In this document: in pieces, positions 7,560 to 18,930 of the stretch
Position numbering within the stretch: position 1 is the stretch's first letter
Layout: each line of letters begins with the position of its first letter
Origin: Daldinia sp. FL1419
Taxonomy: Eukaryota > Ascomycota > Sordariomycetes > Xylariales > Hypoxylaceae
NCBI GenBank assembly: GCA_025201765.1
Contig: MU623608.1
Coordinates: 1-28,403 of the forward strand
Reading direction: 5' to 3'
Length of the DNA stretch: 28,403 nt
Notes under the pieces: generated by a model
The model's database searches: none
The model's input: the letters and a program-made list of their open reading frames with translations, nothing else
What the model was told of the DNA's origin: nothing
Position numbers and translations under genes: made by a program

Positions 7560-10005
7560 CTAAATGTCTGTACTTTTTGTTAACGGCCTTGATATTTAAT
7601 GGGAAAGAAAGGGTAAAATTATTATTATTGTTTAAAGTAATAGAGGTAATATATAGTAAAAGTGTATTATTAAAATCTTATGTTGAAGAAATGGTAGAAA
7701 AAGAAGAAGAAACGGAGGATTTATTTTTAAATAATGATTTTTTTAATGAAAAAATATTTTATCCTCTTTTCAAATTAAATCTTATTAATATATAGTAAGG
7801 TGATTTTATTATAAAAAATTTATTATTAATATAATTTATAATTTTAAATTAAAATTAATTTAATTTTATACTAAATAAAAATAATTATTTAAAAAAGGTA
7901 TTTAATTGATTTATTTATGAAAATATTTTAATACTAATTTAGAAATTAATTAAATATAATGATAAAATATAGTTAATTTTTTAAAATAAGTTAAAAATTA
8001 TAGTGGCTATTATTTAAATAATTAAGAAAAAGTTATTAGATTTTATAATTAGGATTTGGGATGGTATAAAAATGTTTGAAATATTTGGGAAATTTTGGGT
8101 TTTTTTAGGTTTTATATATTAATAGAAATTGTGGAAGGATTTAATAAAGATAAAATATAATAATAAAAGTTTTTTCATATTTAAATAAAAGGTAATAATA
8201 TAATAATGTAAGAATATAGAATTTTTTATTAATTAAATTTAATTATTAATTATTTTTGTTATAATATATAAATAATATATTATAAAATAGATTAAGTTTA
8301 TTATAAAATTTATAAAGAGTTTTGATATAACTTTTAATAATATTATTAAGGATTTTAATAATAAATTTAGAAAGATAGGTAGGTATAATTGTAAAAGATT
8401 TAATAATTTATATAATATTTAAAGTAGTTATGGTTGCAGGTATGATTGAAATTATGGTAATTAAAGTAGTTTTAAGGATGATTATAATATATTAAATAAT
8501 TAATTAAATTGGAATAGTAAATTAGAATCCCTTTACTATAAATATTATTAATATGAATATTTGGTAAAGGATTATTTAAAATTTAAATATAATAATAATA
8601 AAAATTAAGGAAATAAATTATAGAATTAATATTCTTTATAACATTAATTATGTAAGGTAAATGTAGAACTTTCTTTATTTGGAAATTTATTTTATAAATT
8701 TATTATAATATTATTTATAATTATAATTTATTTTAATAAAATAATATAATTAATTTAGTTTTATAATAATAAAATGAATAAGGAAAGCGATATTATAAAG
8801 GAATTAAATATTATAAATAAAGAAATATAATTTAATAAAGTATTAAGATGTTATAATATTATTTCTTTTTATTTATATATTTTTTTAATTAATATAAATA
8901 AATATAATAAATTATTATTTAATATAAAATTTAATATTTATATTATTAATAATAATTTGAATAATAATTTTAATATTATTATTAATATTTATTAATATAA
9001 TCTTAATATTAAGATTGATATAAGATAGGTTTAAATAGAGAAGATGGGAAAGGTTAAATATAAGATTTTACATAATGATAAAAATATTTTATTATTGTTT
9101 TTAATAATATGCCATATATTAAAATATTCTTTATTAAAATCTTTTTAAGAAAATCATTTTATTATTATAATAACTAATTTAATAAAGAAAGTATTAAGGA
9201 TTTTAAAAGTTATATAATAAATTTATTAAATATTAAAAAATAAAGTTTTCTTTCATAATAATATAATATTTTTAAAATAAAAATATTTAAATATTAAAAG
9301 GTATTTATATTAAAGTTATTGTTAGATAAAATTAATAAAGCTTATTATATAATAATGGAAGTTTTTTTTGGTAATATAATGTTAATTATGGATAAAGTTA
9401 TAAAAGAAAATTATTTTTTAAATTATAAATTTTATTATTTTAGTATATAATGATTGATGTAAATGATTTAATATATTATAGGTATTAATTTATAATTGTT
9501 ATAAATTGATTTACTTTTTTGTTTTACATATGATTAAATTAAAGTATAAAAGGTTCAATTATTTGATCTTTAGGAAAAAGCAGAATATATTGGTTAAATA
9601 TTTTGGTACAATATGGGTATAATTAATTTTACATTTATAGAAGGTTATTATTATTTTTTTCTAATTATAAATAAATAAAATTATTATAAGTTATATAAGA
9701 TGTATAAGTATAAAAATGAAGTATAATAAGGATTTATTAATATTATAAAAGAAATATAATAAGATTTAAATATATTACTATTTAATAATATAGGGAAGAA
9801 AAAATATATTATTATAATATGAATAATAATAAAAAATTTGGTATAATTTAATTTAAAATTCTTTATTATTAAAAAAGGATTATTATTATTATATTTATTT
9901 TTAATAATTAATATTAAAATAAGGTACTTAAGTAATATATTTAATTTTTATAAATGGTAACGAAGGTTATAACTATATAAATAAAAATATTTTTTTATTT
10001 TTAAT
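7560..10005 (+). mobile_element. Ruined Ty1/copia retrotransposon (5' part, truncated)
   Basis: A block with marked excess of G over C on the plus strand and an integrase core at 9.60-9.81 kb. The ~2 kb upstream is the room needed for gag and protease. The largest open frame there (7577-7795, 72 codons, with an acidic Glu/Lys stretch) may be a gag scrap, but I cannot prove it. The reverse transcriptase and RNase H expected downstream are not seen. The block ends at about 10005, where a different LTR begins. Stops in every frame show the element is dead. Confidence 0.5.
9604..9810 (+). pseudogene. Ty1/copia integrase core, RIP-inactivated
   Basis: Reading from 9604 in one frame gives W, then NF at 9625, GYYYFFLIIN up to 9672, NYY, KYKNEV ending at 9723, then FNNIGKKKYI at 9781-9810. 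Copia integrases have Asp at the 9670 position followed by Ser-Arg-Tyr, Lys-x-Lys-x-Glu-Val at the same spacing, and a Ser-Asp-Asn-Gly-(Lys)-Gly-Glu-Tyr block carrying the second catalytic Asp. The Asp, Gly and Glu codons here read Asn or Lys (GAT to AAT, GGA/GAA to AAA), and stops replace likely Gln/Arg codons. These are RIP transitions. Spacing fits copia better than gypsy. One or two indels must be assumed. Confidence 0.6.
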
Positions 10006-10260
10006 TGTCACGAATCAGGGGTCTTAATTTGAAAATAATAGAATTGATATTATAATCCAATTTAATTCTAAAAAATATTTTATATAACTTAAATTAATTA
10101 TCAATAATTTTATTTTAAAAATTCTTAAAGTTTTATATATCCAAGTTATTAATATAGATTCTTATATTCTTTAAAAAGAATAGGAAAATATCGGTCTTAC
10201 GTTTTCCACAGGAACCAAAGGAGCATTACTCTTATGCTCCCTATGGGGACTAAGGGAACA
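10006..10260 (-). repeat. Candidate 3' LTR of the chromovirus
   Basis: A 255-bp segment starting TGTCACGAATCAGGGG and ending CTAAGGGAACA on the plus strand, so it has TGT...ACA ends on either strand. On the minus strand it is immediately preceded by CCAAGGGG (10261-10268), which suits a polypurine tract, and by the chromovirus C-terminal region. It contains one of the few GC-rich patches in the 8-17 kb interval and a 7-bp hairpin. The second LTR was not found, so the boundaries rest on terminal dinucleotides and position. Confidence 0.5.
10220..10240. repeat. Perfect 7-bp hairpin in the candidate LTR
   Basis: GGAGCAT (10220-10226), loop TACTCTT, ATGCTCC (10234-10240). Both arms are unmutated in otherwise heavily mutated DNA. 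Within an LTR it could sit in the transcript leader or near the polyadenylation site; no function can be shown. Confidence 0.6.
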
Positions 10261-11061
10261 CCCCTTGGATTAATTATATAACTCTTTTTTGGCCTTAATC
10301 CGAATTCCTTTTTATAAAGTTTTTCTTTATTTATTTTATAATACTATTTTTCTTCTTGAATAATTATTACCCTGAATAATTTTAACCACCTTTTATTATA
10401 TTTAATAATATTAACAAATCTACCTAAAGATCCACTTAAAACCATCACTTTAAATAAGATTTTTTCATAAATGAAATTAAAAATTTCAATTATAAAATTA
10501 TATCTTATTATTATTATGTTTTTTAATTAAATTATATAGAAATTCCAAAAATTTCCTTCTTTTATTTAAATTATATTTAAATTTAATTTTAATTTTATAA
10601 TTATTTAAGGATTCCCCTAGATACCTTTAAGTAGCTTAATATAGAAAAATAATATTTACAAAAACAAAAACGATAAGTGGAGAATATTCTTCTTAAATTT
10701 TAAGAAAACCTTATTTTTATAAATATATCTTTTATTTCTTTATAATCTTCTATAAATATATCCCTTTTATAAATATTATACCTTTATTATTAATATAAAT
10801 AATTTTGATTAAAAGATACTAAAATATTATAAAAAGGATTTAAAAATATAGATGAGTTAGATGAGTTAGAAAAATAAAGAAAAGAAAAATAATAGAAGTT
10901 AACCATTAAACAGATTTATTTATTTAAAGAATAATTTTATATTTTATTTAATTTTAACTTCAAATAAAATCCTTTCCTGAATATCCCCATTAATTTAAAT
11001 GGCTTAAATAATTTGGGTTCTTTTAATAAAACCATTTTAATTCCTTTTATAAATTTATTCA
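10261..11061 (-). other. Chromovirus 3' region between chromodomain and LTR
   Basis: Minus-strand DNA between the chromodomain remnant and the purine tract. It includes GGAATTCGGATTAAGGCC (complement of 10293-10310), close to the tract. No separate gene. The plus strand keeps C and has lost G, as in the rest of the element. Confidence 0.45.
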
Positions 11062-11165
11062 ATATGCCTTAAATTTCTATATATTTTCTTTAAATAAATA
11101 ACCTTTCCATTTAATTAAATATTAAATTCTATTCTTTATTTTTTAATTATTTAATATTTTTTTTA
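11062..11165 (-). pseudogene. Chromodomain remnant at the integrase C-terminus
   Basis: The minus strand reads VKKILNN*KIKNRI*, then YLIKWKGYLFKENI*KF. Chromodomains carry an acidic-rich lead-in with Ile-Leu-Asp-Ser-Arg, then Tyr-Leu-Val-Lys-Trp-Lys-Gly-Tyr, Pro, Glu-Asn-Thr-Trp-Glu-Pro. Here the invariant Trp-Lys-Gly-Tyr and Glu-Asn remain, the second aromatic Trp is a stop (TGG to TAG), Thr reads Ile and Glu reads Lys. In active elements this domain directs integration to marked chromatin such as methylated H3K9. The match is strong despite the decay and defines the element as a chromovirus. Confidence 0.85.
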
Positions 11166-11447
11166 CTTTATATTTGTTCAACTATTCTTTTAATTCTATG
11201 TTCTAATTAATAAGTATATTTTATAAAATACGTTTTAATAAAAAAAATAAAAAATTAAATATATTCATATTATTTAAAATAATATTAATTTATAATTTAC
11301 AAATAAAATAACTTTTTTAATTTTATATAATTTTAATTTTTTTAAAATTTAATTTATTATTGAATGATTTCATTTTTATTTATAATATTTTTTATATTAA
11401 TTTTAAATATTTTTAAAATAAATATATTTTATTTCTTTTCATTAAAA

Positions 11448-11509
11448 TTAATTTTTTAATTTTTTAATTTTTTAATTTTTTAATTTTTTAATTTTTTAAT
11501 TTTTTAATT
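11448..11509 (+). repeat. Tandem (AATTTTTTA)n on the left of B3
   Basis: About seven 9-bp units, ending exactly where B3 begins with TTGGGGATTAAAA. The same unit recurs on the other side of B3. Confidence 0.85.
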
Positions 11510-12269
11510 GGGGATTAAAACATTTAAGGAGGGTTAGTAACGGGATGATACCGGAGAGATAATGGAACACCTATGGATATATAAGCTTTTTTTTGCTTAA
11601 TGTAATATATATATAAAAATAAAGTAGGTTTTTTAAAATAATATTGGATTATAAATATAATAGGTATAATAATATTATATTATAGTATTGTAAAGCGTAA
11701 GTAAAGTATATAAAGAGGATTGAAGTTAGTTAAGAAAGGCTATAAATTAGTAGTATTATTTTAAACCATTTTAAAAAATAAATATAATATTATAATATTA
11801 AAAAAAAAATTATAAAAATAAGAATATATAATGGCTTTTCATAGAAATGTAAAATTATTCATATATATTTATATTTTATATAAATTACATATACCCCAAC
11901 CTTCCCCCAGAATAATTTCTTTATAATGTAATAATATTTTTATTATTTATAAAGAAAATAATAAAGCCATTTTAAATCTTGTTATTACCCTATACTTAGG
12001 CTATTACCACACCACTTCATAAAGTTCAAATATTATAATATATAAAATATTTTTTTATATTAAAGTTTAATTATTTCTATTAAAAAGTAAGTTTTAATAA
12101 GAATATAAAATAAAATCAAAATTATAATAATATAATTTATTTAGATAAGTAATAGGTAAATTTTCTTTGAAATATAGTTCTTACCCAGAACAAATACCAA
12201 AAGATAGACCAGATACCTGTAATATATTCTAGGTAAATTGGGGTAATAATAAATAAATAAATAAATAAT
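11510..12269 (+). mobile_element. Family B retroposon, copy B3, nested in the chromovirus
   Basis: Sense strand plus, about 760 bp. The 5' part (AACATTTAAGGAGG, GGGATGATACCGGAGAGATA, GGAACACCTATGGATATATA) matches the sense 5' end of B5. The middle carries ATGGCTTTTCATAGAAATG and ACCCCAACCTTCCCCCAGAA. The 3' end is ACCAGATACCTGTAATATAT, then GGGGTAATAAT and an (AAAT)n tail at 12245-12269. No ORF. AATTTTTTA arrays on both sides suggest insertion into, or creation of, that microsatellite. Confidence 0.75.
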
Positions 12270-12307
12270 TTTTTAATTTTTTAATTTTTTAATTTTTTAA
12301 TTTTTTA
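12267..12307 (+). repeat. Tandem (AATTTTTTA)n between B3 and B4
   Basis: Four to five copies of the same 9-bp unit that lies left of B3, placed between the B3 tail and the start of B4. Confidence 0.8.
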
Positions 12308-12309
12308 TT

Positions 12310-12762
12310 TAAATATGTGATGGCTTTTCATAAAGATGTGAAGTCATTCACACATATTTATATCCTGCACAAACTGCATACACCCCAACCCTCCCCTAAA
12401 ATAACCTCTTTACAATATAATAACGCTTTTATTATTTATTAAAGAAAATAATGAAGTTATCTTAAATTTTATTATCGCCTTACATATGGGCCGCTGCCAT
12501 ATCATTTCATATAATTGGCATTATAATGCATAAAGTATTTTTCTATATTTAAGTCTAATTATTTCTATTAAAGGATAAGTTCTAATAAAAATATAAGGTG
12601 AAACTAAAATTATAACAACGTAATTTATTTAAATAGGTGGCGGGTAGGTTTTTTCCGGAACACAATTCCTACCCGGAACAAATACCAAGAGATGGACCGG
12701 ATACCTATAATATATTCTAGGTAAATCGGGGTAGTAATAAATAAATAAATAAATAAATAAAA
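12310..12762 (+). mobile_element. Family B retroposon, copy B4 (5'-truncated)
   Basis: Starts at a point equivalent to about 11830 in B3 (ATGGCTTTTCATAAAGATGT) and is then collinear to the (AAAT)n tail at 12734-12762. Loss of the 5' third with an intact tail is typical of aborted target-primed reverse transcription. This copy is less mutated than B3: it keeps CCGCTGCCATATC, GGTGGCGGGTAGG and GGACCGGATACC. Confidence 0.78.
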
Positions 12763-13095
12763 TTTTTTATTTTTTATTTATTATGATATTTTTTTTATTT
12801 ATAATTTGAAACATATTAATTCTTTTTAAATTATAAATTAGAATAATTTAATATATTTATTTAAAACCTTTATTTTTAAAATTATTCCTATAAATGTAAA
12901 TACATTTTCTTTAATAAAACTAATTATTCTATTATTATTTTCTTTTTAAATATTATTTTATATAAAAAAATCATTATATATTCACTATTTAAAATATTAT
13001 AAACCATTTAAATTATTAAAAATAACTTTCATTAATTATTTTATTTATAATTAATATAATAATAGAAATATTATTCCAAAATTGAATTTAAATTT

Positions 13096-13187
13096 TTAAT
13101 TTATTTATTTATTAATTTTTGAATAAATTATAATAAATATCATCTATTTAATTCCCATTTGCTTTATAAAGTTTTTCCAAAATTTTA
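13096..13187 (-). pseudogene. Gypsy integrase core remnant
   Basis: The minus strand reads FWKNFIKQMGIK, then, a little further on, Y-x-x-INK*IN*. Gypsy integrases have Phe-Trp..., Leu-Gly-Ile-Lys, then Tyr-His-Pro-Gln-Thr-Asp-Gly-Gln-Thr-Glu-Arg. The residues match position by position with RIP changes (Thr to Ile, Asp to Asn, Gly to Lys, Gln and Arg to stop), with one residue missing between Tyr and Thr. This lies about 1.2 kb downstream of the reverse transcriptase on the coding strand, as expected. The first catalytic Asp region was not read with confidence. Confidence 0.65.
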
Positions 13188-14276
13188 ATATAAATAAATA
13201 ATTTTAATTAAAAATAACTTTCTTTAAAAATTTATATTTATTTATAATTTTTTAAAGAAATGTAAAGGTAAATTGAACGTTCCATAATATTATTTTTTTA
13301 TATTAAAATAAAATATATATATTTAATAAATGTATTTATTACTACTTAAATATTATTACATTCTTTTTTATTAATTAAACTATTAAATACTAATAAATTA
13401 ATAGTAAATTTTTAAATGATTATATTTTATATTTAAATTTCTTTTTTTTAAAAAAAAACTATAAGATTTATATTAAACTATTTTAATTTTAATATATATA
13501 TTATAATTTTTTAATATTTTCTTAATAACCTTCTATAATTTAAAGAAATTATAATTCTTTTTACCTTTTATAAAATCTTATACTTTCCTTAATATTTAAA
13601 AAGGATATTTTTGTAAAAAATCCTAATAATTTCTTCCTAAAGAATTTTTAAAATATATTCCTTATTTTTATAACATCTTTTTCCATTTTTTTTTAGAAAT
13701 TGTTACTTTTTTTCTTTTATTAAAATTTAATAAAACTTTATATTTAATTTTTATTAATTATTACTTATATTATTTCAAAGAAATTATTGAAATTTATTAT
13801 TATTGTTTAAAAGTTAATATAAAATATATATAAATTATATATTTTTTATTAATTTAAAATATTATTTGATATATTTTCCTTTTTTTTAATATAATAAATA
13901 TAGAAATTAAATTTATTAAAATTTATTTTTTATTTCTATTACTACTTTAATAATTCTTGTGTAATAATAAAGATTTTTAAATTTTTATAATTTAAAAATA
14001 ATTTAAATTCTTTTCTTATTTTTATAAAATATAATTTTTAGTATTTAAATATTTAAATTATTATTAATAATTCCTTATTATAAATTAAATATTTTAATTT
14101 AAATCTTGAAAAGATTTAAAAATAATAAAATATTAAGTACTATTTCTTATTTTCTTTTATTTATTTTAATGTAATTTTATTATTTCAAAATTCTTCTTAT
14201 TCCAAAATTATTCTTATAGTAAAGTACAATGTATTTATATAAAATCTTTTTTAAATTTAAAAAATAATATATTAAA

Positions 14277-15070
14277 GCTATGATAAGGATTTTTTTAAAC
14301 CTTTAAAATATTTTATTTATTTTTAATATTTATATAAATAGTTAATTTATTTTTAATTATGTTTATTATTGCTTAAGTTATTTTTTTAAAATCTTTTATT
14401 AAATTTTTAATAAAATTAATAAAATTGTGAAAGGATTATATTTCCTTAATTAATTTTGGGATTTCCCAATTTTCTATTTAAATTAATTTTCTTTCTTAAA
14501 TAAATGAAATTTTTTAAAATAATAATAAATTTAAACTATTTAATTCTTTAAATTCTTTATTAATTTTTTTTTTAGATTTATTATTATTTTATATTTCTAA
14601 AAATTCTTAAAAATTCTTTTTTATATTTAAAATATTTTTTATAAATTTCAAAATAAATTAAAATGTTATTAATATATATAAATATAAAATTATTAATATA
14701 TTTTTATAAAATCATTATTATTATATATTAAATAATAATAAAGATATTAATTAATTTTTATAATATACTTAAATATTTAAAATATTTATAAAATATTCTG
14801 AATATAAATTTCCATTTTTTTTCTTCTAATTATCCTGATTTTATAAAATCTATTAAAAATATTAAAAATTATAAATCATTAAATATTATAAATTTATTTT
14901 TTTACTATTTTTAATCAGATAAAGAAATACTTATTTTCTATAATAATATTATTTAATAATTGATAATTATTAATTATTTTAAATATTAAATTATTTTCAC
15001 TATTTAACTTTTATTTACCATTTAATCTTAATTTAAAAATTAACATAATTGAATATTTTATTAAAGATTT
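14277..15070 (-). pseudogene. Gypsy reverse transcriptase and RNase H entry region, RIP-inactivated
   Basis: Motifs on the minus strand in order: NNYQLLNNIIIENKYFF (14921-14972; Asp-Tyr-Arg...Leu-Asn and Asn-Arg-Tyr-Pro-Leu), FNIFNRFYKIRI (substrate-binding Asp now Asn), WKFIFRIFYKYFKYLSI (14764-14814; Trp-Lys-Thr-Ala-Phe-Arg-Thr-Arg-Tyr-Gly block), YINNILI (14656-14676; the catalytic Tyr-x-Asp-Asp box with both Asp read as Asn), FHNFINFIKNLIKDF (14385-14432; the Phe-Leu-Gly-Phe...Asn-Phe-Tyr-Arg-Arg-Phe-Ile block), and FKGLKKSLS (about 14277-14308). Spacings match Ty3/gypsy polymerases. A one-base shift in an A-run near 14815 moves the frame between the second and third motifs. Confidence 0.85.
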
Positions 15071-17569
15071 TAATTCTTTAACATAACCTTATTTTAAGTT
15101 TTTATTTAATTATTTCTTAAAGATTTATTATTATAATTTACCTAAATAATATAATTATTATAAATATAATTAACATTTCTTTTTAAAAAGATATAATAAT
15201 TATAAATAATATAGTTTAAAGGATCATTAATATATTATAAGTCTTTTTTTTAAAAAGATCATTAAAAACTCTTTCCTAAATTCTTTTAATATTTTTTATA
15301 ATTTGTTTTTTCTTTCCTTCATATTAATAATATTAAAATAAATATAATTAAATTATTTATATTAATTTTCTTTTAATTTATAAAAACTTTATCTTTTTTT
15401 AATTTAAACTATTAAATTTTTTAATCTTTTTAATTAATATTAAAATTGTTAATTATTAATTAAAATAAATTTAGAATAATTTCTTTATTTATATTTATAT
15501 CATTAAAGGAAATCAAATAAAAATAACCTTAAATTCTTATTTTGAATTTTATAATATTTTAATAAATTAATCTATTATTATAATCTAATAATTATCTATC
15601 TACTATCTTTATAAGATATAATTTATTTTTCATTTTTTAAAATATATTACATTAATTTATATATTATAATAATATATAATTACTTTAAACTTCCAAATTT
15701 ATAAAAACCCTCATTTCCCAACCTTTTTAATAAAAAGAGATATAAAAATTTTATTTTTAGTTAGTGATATTCTTTATAAAATTAAATTTCACCTATTAAT
15801 AAAAATATTTTATAATTTTTATTAATATATTATTTATTTATTTATATTAATTAAACAATTTTTTTTCTTTTTATTACAAAATAACTTTTTTATTTTTAAA
15901 TTTTATTCTTATTTTTTTTAACCTTTACTTATAATAAATTTAATATTAATCTTTTGTATAATTTTCCTAATTCTCTAAATTCTTATTATACCTTTAAGAG
16001 TATTTTAGGTATTTTGTTAGGATTATATAGTTGGGTTTAATTTCTATTTTCATTTTTCTAATTTTATTCCTTAAATAAACCATTAATACTTTATTTAAAA
16101 GAAATGAATATATTAGTTTTTCTATCAGATATATTAAATATAAATATTGGTAATATAATACCGACAATATTATATAATATTCCATATATAATTAATATTT
16201 AATATTTTTATTAATAATTGTTATATAAATAAGTATTATTATATTTATAATAATAGATTTTCTTAAAATAATGATTTTTTTAAATTAATCCAAATTTCCC
16301 TTCTTCCCTACCTTTTAAATAATTGTTTTAACAATTAATTTTAATCTTTTAAAATTACTTTTAATATATTTTGAAATTAAGGTAAATTAATAAGTTTTAA
16401 TTTAATCCTACAATACCTAATTCTTTTCACCATATTTATTTCCTTTTTAAAACCACCAGATAATTAATTTATTATTAATACAAAATATAAATGATAAAAT
16501 TATTAATACCTACATAATTCAAATTACTATTCTATATATTACCTTTTTAACTTTATTTAGTAAAATCTTAATTTATCTATTTATTAATTAATTTATAAAG
16601 ATTTAAAAATAAAATTATAATTAATTATTCTTAAATTAATTTTAATATTAATAAAATAATTTTTATATCTATTAATAAATATGATTTCTTAAAGTTGTTT
16701 CCTTATATTTTAAAATTTTATAAATATTTTAATTATAAATATTTCTATCTAATAATTATAATAAATTATTTTTAAGAAATTCTTCTTCTAATTATTCAAC
16801 TAATTAAGTTAAATCTTTTTCAAAAGGAAAAATTTATAACTTCCTTTCAAATTTCTTTTTTTTATTAAATAATAATTTATTAATCCAAATTCCAAATCAT
16901 CTTTTAAATCATATAAATCATATAACATTTAATTATTATAATTCTTTAATTTATTTTTTAATTAAAATAATATATTAACATATTTACAAATTATTCCTTT
17001 ATTTTTAATAAAAGCTTTTTTAATAATTGTAATTTTTATTCTAAAACTATAATTTTTAAAAAAAACCCTTTTAATCCTAATTTATTAAATAAATAAATTT
17101 AACAAAAATTTTCATAATAAAATATTTAAAGAAAGAAATTATACTTTAATTCTTTATCCTTAAATAATTCTTTTCCTTTTTATTAAATTATCCTTTTTTT
17201 TAATTTTTTAATTAAATCTAACCATTTTTTAATTAATTTAAAGATTTTCCTTTAATTAATTCCTTACACTGACTTTTATAATATCTTTTTTTTTATTAAA
17301 ACATTTAATTTAATTGAGGTTTTTCTATTTTTTCTTAACCTAATTAACATTTATTAATTTAGGATAAATTTTATAAAAAATATTTAAGATTTATTTCTTA
17401 TCCTTTCATTTTCTTACATAAACCTTTAAATTACCTCCATTCTTCTTTTTAACTTATTTATACTAATATTAATAATTATTAATTTTAATTATTATTTTAC
17501 AATAAATTTTAAATAATATAAATTCATTTTTAAAATAAATCTTATCTTAAATTCTTTCTTTAAATCCAT
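15071..17569 (-). other. Presumed gag-protease part of the chromovirus, unreadable
   Basis: About 2.5 kb of A/T with the same C-over-G skew on the plus strand as the rest of the chromovirus. The only open stretch (complement 15994-16185, 63 codons) encodes an Ile/Leu/Tyr/Lys-rich peptide without a motif I trust. I see no zinc knuckle or protease Asp-Ser-Gly site. The 5' LTR should be near the right edge but was not recognised. Confidence 0.4.
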
Positions 17570-18851
17570 TAAAATTATTCTTATGTTTGTAATTAAATTT
17601 CTTTTTTTAATTATTTTTATAATTGAATTATCCTAATTATATATATTTTTTTTAAAAAGAGGATTTATAAAAAGCTGTAACGTAATTATATAATTGAAAT
17701 TGCAAAATTTTATTAACTTTTATAGAACTAACCTTTTTAAGGTTTCTACAGGTTTTTTAATACATAAATAAGCCTTTAAAAGGTATTTTCTTATCTAATC
17801 AACTTAAGTTCTTAAATATAAAGTTGTTAGTTTTTCATAAAACTTTGTACAATAAAATTGCAAGGTATATCCTACAAAAACTCCTATTTAATTAAAGTTT
17901 ATATTTAACATAAATAAACCTTTAAATGTTATTTTCCAATCTAATCAGTTTAAATTTTTAAATATAAAATTATTAACTTTTTTATAACAATAAGTTGGGG
18001 TAGTAGGGCCAGAACGAAATCCACCAATCTAATCCTTCCAATTAAGGTTTCTATAAGTTATTTAATACGTAAATAAGTTTGTAAGAGTTATTTTCTTATT
18101 TGATTAGCTTAAGTTCTTAAATATAATATTGTTAGTTTTTTCATAGAGATTTGTATGATAAAATGTAGGGCATATCTTACAAAAGTTATTAAAATTTTTA
18201 TTTAATATAAATAAATTTCGAGAAATTATTTTTTATTTGATTAGTTTAAGTTCTTGAATATAAAATTATTAATTCTTTATAAAGTTTCGTACAATAAAAA
18301 TGTAATGTTAAAGCATATCCTGTAGGAATTTTTATTTAATTAAAACTTATATTTAATATAAATAAGTCCTTAAAAATTGTTTTCCTGTTTAATCAACTTA
18401 AGTTCTTAAGTATAGAATCATTAATTCTTCTATAGAGATTTGTATAATAAAAGTGTAGGGTTAAGGTATATCTTACAAAAGTTATTAAAGTTTCCTTAAA
18501 AGTTATTTTCTTGTTTGATTAGTTTAAGTTTTTAAATATAAAATCATCAGTTTTTCTATAAAGATTCGTACGATAAAAATATAAAATTAAGGCATATCTT
18601 GTAAAAATTATTAAAGTTTTTTTAGAAATTATTTTTTGGTTAATTAGTTTAAATCTTTACAAATAAACAGGATGTATTTAATTATAAATATTTTCTTAAA
18701 TTTTAAATTTTTTAATATATATATATTTTTTTTTTTTATTAATTTTGATTAATTTTGATTAATTTTGATTAATTTTTATTAATTTTTTATTAATTTTATA
18801 TAATAATTTATCAAAAAAGTTTTAGTATAATATACTGGATTTTATCCTGGA
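17570..18851 (+). mobile_element. Family S element S2 (heavily mutated)
   Basis: Left end TAAAATTATTCTTA; right end TGGATTTTATCCTGGA, a mutated GGACTTCGTCC box. The internal satellite units are the same as in S1 but with most CTGATCAG sites read as CTAATCAG or TTGATTAG. One GGACGAAGTCC-type module is inside at 17984-18046 (GGGCCAGAACGAAATCCACC). The 11-bp tract near the end reads TTTTGATTAAT. Same orientation as S3, separated by 79 bp. Confidence 0.72.
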
Positions 18852-18930
18852 TAATAAATTATAAATAAACCTTCTCAATTCATATTTATTTAAATAATAA
18901 GGATTAGGTATAGAAATATAATATAACCTT
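18852..18930. other. Junction between S2 and S3
   Basis: A 79-bp AT-rich spacer between the right end of S2 and the left end of S3. It vaguely resembles the DNA between S0 and S1, so a longer tandem duplication is possible. Confidence 0.4.

Larger units (their letters stand above)
10006..17569 (-). mobile_element. Ruined Ty3/gypsy chromovirus, split by two family B copies
   Basis: Read on the minus strand, the order is reverse transcriptase (14.65-15.07 kb), RNase H entry region (14.28-14.43 kb), integrase (13.1-13.2 kb), chromodomain (11.06-11.16 kb), purine tract and candidate 3' LTR (10.26-10.01 kb). This is the order of a Ty3/gypsy chromovirus. B3, B4 and their microsatellite interrupt it at about 11448-12762; removing them brings the integrase-to-chromodomain distance to a normal value. 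Gag and protease should occupy 15.1-17.5 kb but are too decayed to read, and I cannot find the 5' LTR before S2 begins at 17570. On the coding strand G is kept and C lost. Every frame is full of stops. Confidence 0.72.

Noticed and set aside
7577..7795. 72-codon open frame as a real small gene
   Set aside because: No start context or conserved domain. It lies at the head of the copia ruin and is better taken as a possible gag scrap.
8040..8155. Gypsy-like FLGF block on the plus strand
   Set aside because: A reading with FLGF and KDLIKI exists, but the spacing is off, residues are low-complexity, and the integrase downstream is of copia type. Probably chance.
15994..16185. 63-codon minus-strand open frame
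   Set aside because: Ile/Leu/Tyr-rich translation typical of random A/T DNA, inside the presumed gag-protease ruin of the chromovirus.
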